DNA of 64,000 nt from contig NZ_JANIIC010000016.1 of NCBI RefSeq assembly GCF_024519315.1, positions 93,442 through 157,441 of the forward strand, written 5' to 3'. The translations under genes and the position numbers were made by a program. This DNA comes from Streptomyces malaysiensis subsp. samsunensis (GTDB lineage Bacteria; Actinomycetota; Actinomycetes; Streptomycetales; Streptomycetaceae). Below are positions 23,264 to 31,469 of the stretch, piece after piece (positions within the stretch are counted from its first letter, which is position 1; each line of letters starts with the position of its first letter). The notes below the pieces were generated by a model. It was not told the origin of the DNA, searched no databases, and worked only from the letters and a program-made list of their open reading frames with translations.

Positions 23264-24454
23264 CTACGCCCCCTCCGGCACCAGCTCCCCCACCGCGTCC
23301 CGCCACGCGGCCCGCGTCGCGACGGCCTGCCGCCACGTGCGCACCGCCTTCGGTGGCATCCCGACGGCCAGCACACCGGCCACCCGGTCCCCCGAGCGGT
23401 AGGCGGCCAGGAACTTCCGCTCCTCCAGCGCGCCCTCCACGACCGCGACCTCCTCATGGCCGCGCAGCCAGCCATGCGCCTGGATCCGGAAGTCGTACTG
23501 GTCCGACCAGAAGTACGGCACCGGCGCGAACGGCTTCCGCGCCTCCGGGCTGAGGAGGTTGCGGGCCACGGCCATGCCCTGCTCGGTGGCGTTGGTCCGG
23601 TGCTCGATCCGCATCGCCGTGCCGAACAGCGGATTGTGCCAGCGGGCCACATCCCCCGCGCCGTACACATCCGGCGCGGCGGCGCTGTACTCATCGCACT
23701 CCAGGCCGTCGCCCAGGGGCAGGCCACTGCCCTCCAGCCAGCCGGTGTTGGGCACCGAGCCGATCGCGACCAGCACCTCGTCGGCCTCGACCAGCGTGCC
23801 GTCCGACAGCCGTACCCCGCCGTCGGCCACCTCGGCCACCATGACCCCGGTGCGCAGATCGACGCCGTGGTCGTGGTGGGCGCGGGTGAGCATCCGGCCG
23901 ACCCGTTCGCCGACCGCCGGGGCCAGCGGCACGGGCGCGGGCTCCAGCAGCGTCACCTCCGTACCGAGTCCGCTCGCGACGGCGGCCGCCTCGGCGCCGA
24001 GGAACCCGGCGCCGACCACCACCAGCCGCCGCCCCGGGCCCAGCCGGTCCCGCAGGGCCAGGGCGTCGTCCAGGGTGCGCAGCACATGCGCGCGCTCCGC
24101 GCCGTCGCCGGGCAGCCGGCGGGGGCGGACGCCGGTGGCGATGACCAGGCCGTCGTACGGCACCCGCGCCCCATCGGCCAGCGCCACCGTACGGCCCGCG
24201 AGGTCGAGGCCGGTCGCGGTGACGCCGAGGCGCAGATCGAGGCCGAGCGCGTCCAGATCGGCGGCCGAGCGCAGCGGCACCCGGTCGGGTTCCCACTGGC
24301 CGCCGAGGATCTGCTTGGACAGCGGTGGCCGGTCGTACGGGTGGTACGGCTCATCGCCGATGAGCGTGAGCGTGCCCTCGTAGCCCTCCCGGCGCAGCGT
24401 CTCCACCGCCGCCAGACCGGCGGCGGAGGCGCCGACCACCACCACGTGCTTCAC
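23264..24454 (-). CDS. FAD-dependent ferredoxin reductase
   Basis: A reductase of 396 residues of the putidaredoxin-reductase type. The FAD motif is HVVVVGASAAGLAAVETLRR (2-21), the NAD motif LVVVGAGFLGAEAAAV (about 145-160), and the second FAD motif VYGAGDVARW (about 270). The start GTG 24454 overlaps the ferredoxin stop by 4 bp. With the ferredoxin and P450 upstream it forms a complete class I electron chain, NAD(P)H to FAD to 3Fe-4S to heme. Confidence 0.9.
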   Translation of the reverse strand: MKHVVVVGASAAGLAAVETLRREGYEGTLTLIGDEPYHPYDRPPLSKQILGGQWEPDRVPLRSAADLDALGLDLRLGVTATGLDLAGRTVALADGARVPYDGLVIATGVRPRRLPGDGAERAHVLRTLDDALALRDRLGPGRRLVVVGAGFLGAEAAAVASGLGTEVTLLEPAPVPLAPAVGERVGRMLTRAHHDHGVDLRTGVMVAEVADGGVRLSDGTLVEADEVLVAIGSVPNTGWLEGSGLPLGDGLECDEYSAAAPDVYGAGDVARWHNPLFGTAMRIEHRTNATEQGMAVARNLLSPEARKPFAPVPYFWSDQYDFRIQAHGWLRGHEEVAVVEGALEERKFLAAYRSGDRVAGVLAVGMPPKAVRTWRQAVATRAAWRDAVGELVPEGA

Positions 24455-24648
24455 TTCTCGACCACCCGTATCGCCGCCGCCGGGCAGACCACCGCGGACT
24501 CCCTCACATCGGCATGGAGTTCGGACGCGGGCCGCTCGTCCAGCAGCACCACGATGCCGTCCTCCTCCCGCTGGTCGAACACATCGGGCGCGATCATCAC
24601 GCACTGCCCCGACGCCACACACTTGGGAACATCGACTTCCACACGCAT
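24451..24648 (-). CDS. 3Fe-4S ferredoxin
   Basis: A ferredoxin of 65 residues. Cys10, Cys16 and Cys55 (CVASGQC and VVCPAAAI) are the three cluster ligands; the fourth position of 4Fe-4S ferredoxins is occupied by Ala/Gly, as in the P450-associated [3Fe-4S] type of Streptomyces (SuaB/SubB-like). It lies between the P450 and the reductase, overlapping the latter, and should be the P450's electron donor. Confidence 0.92.
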   Translation of the reverse strand: MRVEVDVPKCVASGQCVMIAPDVFDQREEDGIVVLLDERPASELHADVRESAVVCPAAAIRVVEK

Positions 24649-24695
24649 GGTGACTCCCTTGTCCTCGCCGCTGCCTGCACCGCCGCCCGCGCCGC

Positions 24696-25940
24696 TCATG
24701 ATGTCCAGGTGACCGGCAGCTCGTAGACGCCGTAGACGAAACCGTCGTCTTTGAACGGTAGTTGGTCGATCCCGGTCGCCAGCCGCAGGGTGGGGATACG
24801 GCGGTAGAGCGTGCCGTAGACCACCTGGAGCTCCAGCCGGGCGAGCGGCTGGCCCAGGCACTGGTGGACGCCGAAGCCGAACGCTATGTGGCGGCGGGCG
24901 TCGCGGCCGATGTCCAGCCGCTCTGGCTCGGGGAAGACCTCGGCGTCCCAGTTGCCGGTGCCGGTGTAGACGATGATCCCGTCCCCGGCGCGGATGGTCT
25001 CGCCGCCGATCTCGATGTCCTCCAGCGCGACCCGGCGCCGGCCGTTGTGCACGATGGTGAGGTAGCGCAGCAGTTCCTCGACGGCCCTGGCGACCGCCTT
25101 CGGGTCGTCGGTCTCCCGCAGGACGGCGAGCTGGTCGGGGTTCTCCAGCAGGGCCACGGTGCCGAGGGCGATCATGTTGGCGGTGGTCTCATGACCGGCG
25201 ACCAGCAGCAGTACGCCCATGTTGGCGGCATCGCGCTGGGTCAGCTCACCGGCCCTGACCCGCCCGGCCAGCTCGGAGAGCATGTCGTCGGCGGGGTCGG
25301 CGAGTTTGGCGGTGACCAGCCCCTCCAGATAGTCGGTCAGCGCCTCGTTGGCGCCGACCATGTCCTCGACCGAGGAGTGCCGGTTGATCAGGACGGAGCT
25401 GTTCCGCTGGAAGAAGTCGTGGTCCTCGTACGGCACCCCGAGCAGCTTGCAGATCACCAGCGACGGGAGCGGCAGCGCGAGCGCGTGTACCAGGTCAACC
25501 GGGGTCGGTCCGGCCAGCATGGCGTCGATCAGATCGTCGGTGATCTTCTGGATCTCGGGCCGCAGCGCCTCGATCCGCTTGATCGCGAACGGTCCGGTGA
25601 CCATCCGGCGGATCCGGGCGTGCTCGGGGTCGTCCATGGTGAGGAAGGACCGCCGCTGCTTGGCGTTCTCGCGGACGCCGGCGCTCGCGTGCGGATAGCC
25701 GGGCAGCGTGGCCTCGGCGCTGACCCGCGGGTCGCTGAGCAGGGCGCGCTGGTCGGCGTACCCGGTCACCAGCCACGGGGCGCTGCCGTCCCACAGCCGT
25801 ACGCGTGTGACCGGCCGTTCGGTGTGCAGCGCCCGTGTGGTCGGGGGCGGGTCGAAGGGGCAGCCGGCCGCCCGCGGCATCGGAAACTCCGGAAGCTGCT
25901 CTTCCGCTTCGGCCGTGGTCTCTGCCAGCGTCTCGGTCAT
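24696..25940 (-). CDS. Cytochrome P450 (CYP105-like)
   Basis: A bacterial P450 of 414 residues. The I-helix motif AGHETT, the ExxR motif EELLRY and the heme loop FGFGVHQCLG with its Cys thiolate are all present. N-terminal PRAAGCPFDPPP and the overall pattern resemble CYP105, a Streptomyces family oxidising xenobiotics and natural products. It is first in an operon with its own ferredoxin and reductase, so the system should be self-sufficient. The substrate is unknown. Confidence 0.9.
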   Translation of the reverse strand: MTETLAETTAEAEEQLPEFPMPRAAGCPFDPPPTTRALHTERPVTRVRLWDGSAPWLVTGYADQRALLSDPRVSAEATLPGYPHASAGVRENAKQRRSFLTMDDPEHARIRRMVTGPFAIKRIEALRPEIQKITDDLIDAMLAGPTPVDLVHALALPLPSLVICKLLGVPYEDHDFFQRNSSVLINRHSSVEDMVGANEALTDYLEGLVTAKLADPADDMLSELAGRVRAGELTQRDAANMGVLLLVAGHETTANMIALGTVALLENPDQLAVLRETDDPKAVARAVEELLRYLTIVHNGRRRVALEDIEIGGETIRAGDGIIVYTGTGNWDAEVFPEPERLDIGRDARRHIAFGFGVHQCLGQPLARLELQVVYGTLYRRIPTLRLATGIDQLPFKDDGFVYGVYELPVTWTS

Positions 25941-26063
25941 GTCTCTCCTCGGGTGGGGTTCCGACGGGAGCGGAGCCTGAACCCTTCGCGTCAGGGGAAC
26001 GGGAACCTTCGCAATTACGGGGACGTGATGACCAGCGAACCCGCTCGACCTGACACCCCCCGG

Positions 26064-26810
26064 TCAGTTACCTGACGAATCGCTGACCGTGCCGACTGTG
26101 GGGAAGGCCACAGTGACCGTCGTGCCGCGGTCCGGTGCGCTGCGCACGCTCACCTCGCCGCCGTGCCGCTCCACCACCCGCCGCACGATGGTGAGGCCGA
26201 GGCCGCCGCCCAGCTCGACCCGGCCGTCCTCGGCGCGGGGGGAGGTGAGCCGGGCGATATCGCGCGGGCTCATGCCCGGCCCCTGGTCGCTGACCGACAG
26301 CTCCACATGCGGCCGGCCACCGGCCCCGGCCACCGGACCGCGCACCGCAACGGTCACCGGGGACCCGGCGGGGGTGTGCCGCAGCGCGTTGCCCAGCAGA
26401 TTGCGGACGGCGTGCCGCAGCATGCGGTTGTCCGCGACGACGGTCGCCCGGCCGCAGTTCTCGCGCGCGATGGGACGTTCGGGATCGAGCAGCCCCAGAT
26501 CCGCCACCGCCTCGTCGGCCACGTCCCGCAGATCCACCGGCTCCGGGTCCAGCGGCCGTACCCAGGAGGAATCCGTCGGCGGAAACACCTGCTGCACCGC
26601 CTGGTGCATATGGTCGGCCTCGTCCTGGATACGGCGCAGGGCGCGCACCATCAGCTCGGGGTCGTCGCTGAGCCCTTGCAGCGGGAGTTCGGCCCAGCCG
26701 CGGATGGTGGTCAGGGAGGTGCGCAGCTCGTGCAGCAGGACCTCGAGCCGCTGCTGGCGCTCGTAGGCGTCCTCGCCGCGGGCCTGGCCGTCCTCGTGGC
26801 CTTCGCCCAT
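26064..26810 (-). CDS. Soluble sensor histidine kinase
   Basis: A kinase of 248 residues without a transmembrane segment. The H-box is LHELRTSLTTIRGW (His28), the N-box RNLLGNALRHTP, and the ATP-lid glycine motifs DQGPGM and GGGLGLTIV. With no sensory domain it may sense through a partner or act as an orphan transmitter. I chose ATG 26810, behind GAGGG; GTG 26825 overlaps the regulator's stop (GTGA) and is an alternative adding five residues. It is co-transcribed with the regulator upstream. Confidence 0.85.
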   Translation of the reverse strand: MGEGHEDGQARGEDAYERQQRLEVLLHELRTSLTTIRGWAELPLQGLSDDPELMVRALRRIQDEADHMHQAVQQVFPPTDSSWVRPLDPEPVDLRDVADEAVADLGLLDPERPIARENCGRATVVADNRMLRHAVRNLLGNALRHTPAGSPVTVAVRGPVAGAGGRPHVELSVSDQGPGMSPRDIARLTSPRAEDGRVELGGGLGLTIVRRVVERHGGEVSVRSAPDRGTTVTVAFPTVGTVSDSSGN

Positions 26811-26821
26811 ATGGCCCTCGT

Positions 26822-27556
26822 TCACGCGGAGGCGAGGCGGCCGAGCCAGTAGCCGAAGCCACGGCGGGTGTGGATCAGGGCGGGCCCGGTCTCGTCGACC
26901 TTGTGACGGAGGCGGGAGACCAGCTTCTCGATGGCGTTGTCCCCGTACCGCCCGTGGTCCGCGACCCACAGATGCTCGCCGATCTGCTCCTTGGACAGCA
27001 CCTGCCCCGCGTTGACCAGCAGATAGCGCAGCAGCCTGAACTCGGCCGGGGTCAGCTCCAGCGCCCGCCGCCCGCGCAGCGCCTGACGGGTCGTATCGTC
27101 CAGCACCAGATCCGCGTAGCTCGGCGACGGCTCCTCGCGCCGCTGGTTCCGGGTGCGCAGCAGGGCCTGCACCCGGGCCAGCACCTCGGCGATCCGGAAC
27201 GGCTTGGTGACGTAGTCGTTCCCGCCGATGCCGAGGCCGGTGACCAGCGAGTCCAGCGAGTCGCGGGCGGTGAGGAAGAGCACGGGCGGATGGTTCTCGT
27301 CGGCCGCGACCAAGCGCCGACACACCGTGAAGCCGTCCAGATCGGGCAGCATCACATCGAGGATCACCAGGTCGGGCCGGTCCCGCCCGACCCGGTCGAG
27401 CGCCTCCCCGCCGGTGGCCGCGGTGCCGACCCGGTAACCGGCCAGCTCCAGGGTGGTCGAGAGCAGTTCGGCGATTCTCGATTCATCGTCGACGACCAGG
27501 ATGCGCTGCCCGTTGCCACGGGCGGGCGCCGGTTTCTCGCTGACACTCCCGTACAC
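26822..27556 (-). CDS. OmpR-family response regulator
   Basis: A two-domain regulator of 244 residues. The receiver domain has DDE (23-25), phospho-Asp67 in VILDVMLPD and the Lys in YVTKPF. The C-terminal winged helix is of the OmpR/PhoB type (ELTPAEFRLLRYLLVNAGQ, IEKLVSRLRHKVD, RRGFGYWL). Its stop overlaps the kinase's upstream start, so the pair is translationally coupled. Target genes are unknown; the adjacent P450 operon is a candidate. Confidence 0.92.
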   Translation of the reverse strand: MYGSVSEKPAPARGNGQRILVVDDESRIAELLSTTLELAGYRVGTAATGGEALDRVGRDRPDLVILDVMLPDLDGFTVCRRLVAADENHPPVLFLTARDSLDSLVTGLGIGGNDYVTKPFRIAEVLARVQALLRTRNQRREEPSPSYADLVLDDTTRQALRGRRALELTPAEFRLLRYLLVNAGQVLSKEQIGEHLWVADHGRYGDNAIEKLVSRLRHKVDETGPALIHTRRGFGYWLGRLASA

Positions 27557-27681
27557 GCCATGACACTACGTGAACCGACCGTTCCGGGGCACGGGGGCCT
27601 TGACCGCGACCGACGAGATCCGGACAGGGCCGGGGACGCCGTCTACGGCCGACGGCGTGCCCACAGCGCGCCGTTCCCACA

Positions 27682-28878
27682 TCACAGCGTGAATGGGTCC
27701 TCGTCGAGCTTTTCCGCCAGGTGCTCAAGAGTGTCCGTAAGGCTTGGCGGCGCGCCGTTCAGCCTTTCGTGCTGCTTGGCGACGTGACCGATGAGGCGGA
27801 GGGTCCGTCCTGAGGAGATTCCGGGTGCGGCGGTGACCAGGGACCTGGTGACGTCTTCCGCGTCGTGCCAGGCATTGACGTCCAGTAGGCATTGTGCGAG
27901 CCGTGCGACTCGCTCGCTCGAGTAGCCGGTCGTGACGTCACGTCCTGGTTGTACGGATTGCAGCAGCAGCTCGATGGCTTTCTCTATGTCACCCGCGATC
28001 TGAAGTGTGTGACCCCACTGGCGGTCGATTTCCCCCTGGGTCACCCACCATGCCCAGTCCGGTTCGCCGACGTCGCTACCATCCTCGATGAGCGAGCGGG
28101 CGCGTTGAAGCGACTCGATGGCATCCGACGTACGTCCCGTGCCGACCAGTCCCTTCGCTTCACGGATGCGGAACATCGCCTCGACGCGCGGGGACAGCCG
28201 TCTACGGTGGAGTACCGACCGGGCGATGGACAGCGCCTCTTGGTTCCGCCCACGCCACTCACTGCGCATCGCCATGTTTTGCAGCGTCAGCAATTCGATG
28301 GAGCGATCCCCTGAGAGCTTCGCGAGGAACAGCGCCTCGTGGTTGAAGCGCTGGGCCGCGTCGTCTCTTTCCGCGTCCCAAAGAGCCCAGCCGGCGACTT
28401 CGGCGAGTTCCGCGGCGGCCGATTGAATGTCGCGCTCATACCGCGGCTCGTAGTCTCCGGCTCCGAGCCGCCGATGCACGACCTTGAACGCGCGGCCTGC
28501 GGGCTCTGCGATGGATACTCCGCTGAGTTCGTTGTCCAGGACGACCAGCCGATGGGAGGTCTCCCGGATGGCGTGTGCGAAGTCGGCTCCGCGTGCCTCG
28601 TTGAGTCTGAGTATCCGATCAGTGATGGCCGGTGATTCAGCAACTTCCGGCGAAACCGTTGGCGGCGTCACTCGTGCCGCGATTTCGGCGAGTTCCCCGT
28701 TTGCCCTGAGCAACTGGTCCAACGCCGTGACGAGTTGTGTCGATGGCCGCTGTTTCCCGGAGAGCACGCGGGACAGATAGGCGTGGTCGTAGTTCAGGTG
28801 GCGGGCAACCGCCCGGACGCTCATGTCCCGGTCGCGAAGCAAGTCGCGGACTCTCTGGCTGAACTCCCCGCTGTCCAT
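27682..28878 (-). CDS. XRE-type regulator with TPR-like C-terminal domain
   Basis: A protein of 398 residues. An N-terminal Cro/CI helix-turn-helix (SVRAVARHLNYDHAYLSRVLSGKQRP, split by a turn at about 20-45) is followed by a long helical repeat region typical of Streptomyces XRE/TPR regulators. These often pair with small divergent genes, as here (29025-29386). Three GTCACC iterons lie directly upstream of the start. The signal and targets are unknown. Confidence 0.82.
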   Translation of the reverse strand: MDSGEFSQRVRDLLRDRDMSVRAVARHLNYDHAYLSRVLSGKQRPSTQLVTALDQLLRANGELAEIAARVTPPTVSPEVAESPAITDRILRLNEARGADFAHAIRETSHRLVVLDNELSGVSIAEPAGRAFKVVHRRLGAGDYEPRYERDIQSAAAELAEVAGWALWDAERDDAAQRFNHEALFLAKLSGDRSIELLTLQNMAMRSEWRGRNQEALSIARSVLHRRRLSPRVEAMFRIREAKGLVGTGRTSDAIESLQRARSLIEDGSDVGEPDWAWWVTQGEIDRQWGHTLQIAGDIEKAIELLLQSVQPGRDVTTGYSSERVARLAQCLLDVNAWHDAEDVTRSLVTAAPGISSGRTLRLIGHVAKQHERLNGAPPSLTDTLEHLAEKLDEDPFTL

Positions 28879-28896
28879 GGTGACCAGGGTACGGCT

Positions 28897-28924
28897 GTCA
28901 CCTCGTAGTCACCACGCGGTCACC
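28897..28924. promoter_or_regulatory. Three GTCACC iterons at 11-bp spacing
   Basis: GTCACC occurs at 28897, 28908 and 28919, exactly one helical turn apart, starting 19 bp upstream of the XRE regulator start and in the divergent promoter region. It is a good candidate for the XRE regulator's own operator. Confidence 0.45.
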
Positions 28925-29024
28925 ACCCGCGACCGCACATTCACGGTTGTCTTTACGTACGTGAGGACCCCCGCGACCGTGCGACCGGCCCGGGGGCATG
29001 GCCATCGCTAACAGGAGCGACAAC

Positions 29025-29213
29025 GTGTCGGACACTAGCCCAGCCACCCCACCCGCGAACATGCCGCCCGACGGCGACTGCGATGTGTGCGGGGCGCTGT
29101 TACGGCAGCAAGCCGAAGCAAGGCGTAACGGGGACCAAAAGTGGGCGACCATCTGTCTCATCGAACTCCAGCGGCACCACGAGGGCCCGTTTCACGGTGG
29201 GGCGGCCCGGTGA
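29025..29213 (+). CDS. Small protein with CxxC motif
   Basis: A 62-residue frame from GTG 29025 behind AACAGGAGCGACAAC. It holds DGDCDVCGALLRQQAEARR, a CxxC pair near the middle, then a helix and EGPFHGG at the end. Small Cys-containing proteins next to XRE regulators are a recurrent Streptomyces theme; their function is unknown. An upstream ATG (28998) adds nine residues but lacks a ribosome site. The stop overlaps the next gene (GTGA). Confidence 0.6.
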   Translation: MSDTSPATPPANMPPDGDCDVCGALLRQQAEARRNGDQKWATICLIELQRHHEGPFHGGAAR

Positions 29214-29386
29214 CGGGCCGCGCGATGATGACCATGCGTGTGTCACGGGACAGCGGGAAGACCTACGGGCCGACACGCGTGGTCAAGTCCACCGAGCCCC
29301 TGAGGCCGCTGGAGACGTCGGTGTGGCCGCCATGCCAGTGCGTCCGATGTGTACCGGCGCGAGTGGCCGGCCGCCAGTCGTTCTGA
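29210..29386 (+). CDS. Small Cys-containing protein
   Basis: A 58-residue frame starting at GTG 29210, overlapping the previous stop by 4 bp. It contains a CQCVRC cysteine cluster (about residues 44-49), which may bind metal. No family is recognised. It is followed by the terminator at 29405. Confidence 0.5.
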   Translation: MTGRAMMTMRVSRDSGKTYGPTRVVKSTEPLRPLETSVWPPCQCVRCVPARVAGRQSF

Positions 29387-29404
29387 CGGGCGCGGTACGG
29401 AACC

Positions 29405-29437
29405 GCCGGCCCCCTGCGCCAAGGGCAGGGGGCCGGC
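29405..29437. terminator. 13-bp hairpin between small gene and ABM gene
   Basis: GCCGGCCCCCTGC (29405-29417) pairs with 29425-29437. It serves the plus-strand small gene and, 24 bp past its stop, the minus-strand ABM gene. A related hairpin follows the second ABM copy (41615-41640). Confidence 0.75.
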
Positions 29438-29460
29438 GAGGGGCGCGCGGGGACTCGGCT

Positions 29461-29659
29461 CAGCCTTGTTTGGGGGCGGCCTGCTGGACCACCTCGAAGG
29501 ACCACAGGGTGGAGCCGGAGGCGGCGGGCTTCTGTTGGGGGGCGTCTTCGCCGCCGCGCTGGTGGGCGGCCTTCATGGGGCCCTCCATCCACGCCTGGAA
29601 GTCCTCCTCGCTGCGCCAGCGCGTGTAGACGAGGTACTGGTCGGTCCCCTCGACCGGGC
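29461..29659 (-). pseudogene. 3' half of the host ABM gene, cut by the integrative element
   Basis: Reads PVEGTDQYLVYTRWRSEED... through VVQQAAPKQG and a stop at 29461: the C-terminal 65 residues of an antibiotic-biosynthesis-monooxygenase (ABM) protein. The matching N-terminal half is at 42060-42194 on the same strand. The break falls in the codons for Arg-Pro of WFELLRPVEG. No start codon is left, so this half should be silent. Confidence 0.88.
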
Positions 29660-29680
29660 AGCAGGTTCACGAATGTACCT
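29638..29680. other. attL
   Basis: Host sequence (…CCCTCGACC) meets element sequence (GCAGCAGGTTCACGAATG…) across the shared core CGGGC (29655-29659). The inferred crossover dinucleotide is GG at 29656-29657, because it is the centre of symmetry of the rebuilt attP. Confidence 0.8.
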
Positions 29681-29688
29681 TTGCCCGC

Positions 29689-31335
29689 ATGGCAGATGAC
29701 GACCTCCTGACGCGGGCGCAATGGGGCAACCTCACCGGGCAGAACTGGGCGGTGCTCGCCCGGCTGTCTACCGATGAGAGTGATGGCGAAACCGCCAAGG
29801 ACGTACCGGAGCACGGCCGACGCGCGCCGCTCACCGGCCGGGACATCAAGAGCACCGAAGAGCAGGACCGAGATGGGCGGAAGTTCGTGGAGGAGCGCGG
29901 CGGGCGCGTCGTGCACACCTACTTCGAGCCCGACACGTCGGCGTGGAGGAAACGGCGCGTACGAGAGGCTGACGGCCGGATCGTGTATCGCGTCGTGCGG
30001 CCGATCTTCGAAGGCGCCTTGGACGACTTGAAGGCCGGGCAGGCGCCCAACGGCGAACGGCTCGACGGGCTCATCGTCTATGACATCGACCGCCTCACGC
30101 GGGACCCGCGTCACCTCGAAGACGCCATCGACGTCGTGGAGCGAAGCCGTCGCCCGATCCTCGACATCACGGGAAGCCTCGATCTGCTCACGGAGAACGG
30201 CCGCGCCGTCGCCCGCCTGGTCGTCACCATGAGCAACAAGCAGTCCGCCGATACGGCACGGCGAGTGCGCCGCAAGCATCGCGCTCTGGAACGTGAGGGA
30301 ATACCCACCGGAGGCGCCCGGCCGTTCGGCTGGAATGACGACAAACGCACGCTTCACCCGGAGGAGTCGAAGCACATCCGCAAGGCGGTCGAGCGCATAT
30401 TGGGCGGTGCCCCGTTCCGGGCGATTCCGCTTGAGTGGAACGAAGCGGGGGTGATGACACCCAGGGGCAACAAGTGGACGCCGAGCAAGGTGAAGGAGAT
30501 GTTCCGGAATCCTCGGCTGTGCGGCTACCGATCACGGAAGGTCTGGCAGACCAACCCAGTCACTGGCGGTGAAATGCAGCGCTGGGAGATCGTTCACGAC
30601 GACGATGGACACCCCGTGGTCGGTCAGTGGGACCGAATCATCACGGTTGAGGAGTGGCGCGCACTGGTTGACGTGATCGGGGAGAGCATGGGTCCCGGTG
30701 ACGGTCACAACAGCCGGAAGTATCTGGGAACGGGGACTCTGCGGTGCGACAAGAACGAGTGCGGCGCAGCACTACGAGTGGTGAAGGCACCCAAGAGCGC
30801 GAAGAAGCCCGAAGGGTTCTTCTACTACGCCTGCGCCGACAAGGGGCAGGGTGGATGCGCCGGGACGAAGATTCCGGGGCCGGAAACGGATGAGGCGATC
30901 AAGGAATTGGTGTTCGCCAAATGGGAGGAAGAAGCTGCCCGGCGCGAGGCGGCAGCGGTGCCCCAGGAGTGGAGCGGTGAGAGCGAGCTGGCCCGCGTGC
31001 GCGAGGACATCGAGGAAGCCAAGGAAGCCCGTGAACGGCGCATCATTTCCAAGGAGCAGTATTTCTCCCTGCTTCAGAGGTCCACCGCTGAGGAGCGACG
31101 CTTGCAGCGGGAGCGGAACCAGTGGTTCAAACGCCGCTACGCCAGCCAGGGTGAGCCCGCCAATCTCCGTGAAGACTGGGACGGGCTCACCATCGTCGAG
31201 AAGCGTTCGCATGTGGAGCAGACACTGACGGCGGTACTCATCGCGCCAGCGGTCGGCCGACGCAAGCCGGTACAGACGCGCCTGACTCCGCTCTTCCGCA
31301 CCGAGGACGACATTCAGGAGTCCGAAGAAGACTGA
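29689..31335 (+). CDS. int: Large serine integrase
   Basis: A recombinase of 548 residues. The N-terminal resolvase domain has the catalytic Ser27 in VLARLS and the arginines in IVYDIDRLTRDPR. The recombinase domain (about 220-330, starting GARPFGWNDD) is followed by a zinc ribbon with C-x4-C ... C-x7-C (RCDKNECG, YYACADKGQGGCAG) and a coiled coil (ELARVREDIEEAKEARER). It cuts attP x attB with a 2-bp staggered crossover. The gene begins 30 bp inside attL, the usual position. ATG 29689 lacks a strong ribosome site. Confidence 0.93.
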   Translation: MADDDLLTRAQWGNLTGQNWAVLARLSTDESDGETAKDVPEHGRRAPLTGRDIKSTEEQDRDGRKFVEERGGRVVHTYFEPDTSAWRKRRVREADGRIVYRVVRPIFEGALDDLKAGQAPNGERLDGLIVYDIDRLTRDPRHLEDAIDVVERSRRPILDITGSLDLLTENGRAVARLVVTMSNKQSADTARRVRRKHRALEREGIPTGGARPFGWNDDKRTLHPEESKHIRKAVERILGGAPFRAIPLEWNEAGVMTPRGNKWTPSKVKEMFRNPRLCGYRSRKVWQTNPVTGGEMQRWEIVHDDDGHPVVGQWDRIITVEEWRALVDVIGESMGPGDGHNSRKYLGTGTLRCDKNECGAALRVVKAPKSAKKPEGFFYYACADKGQGGCAGTKIPGPETDEAIKELVFAKWEEEAARREAAAVPQEWSGESELARVREDIEEAKEARERRIISKEQYFSLLQRSTAEERRLQRERNQWFKRRYASQGEPANLREDWDGLTIVEKRSHVEQTLTAVLIAPAVGRRKPVQTRLTPLFRTEDDIQESEED

Positions 31336-31469
31336 CGCGGACGTGGGCGGCGGGTGGTCTCGATCCGCAGGGTCGCATTGATCCGCCGCCATTTCCGATC
31401 GGACCACTTCGGAGAGCTACGGGCATGAGCACGGGCCCACTCACGAAGTTCCTCGTTCAGATCAGTCAC
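31314..31469 (-). CDS. Small basic protein after rep (possible excisionase)
   Basis: A 51-residue frame from GTG 31469, overlapping the rep stop, to a stop at 31314. It overlaps the convergent integrase end by 22 bp. The sequence VTDLNEELREWARAHARSSP then KWSDRKWRRINATLRIETTR is basic and Trp-containing. A recombination directionality factor would be expected in this size class, but nothing in the sequence proves it; a conserved rep-linked protein is the safer label. Confidence 0.55.
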   Translation of the reverse strand: MTDLNEELREWARAHARSSPKWSDRKWRRINATLRIETTRRPRPRQSSSDS

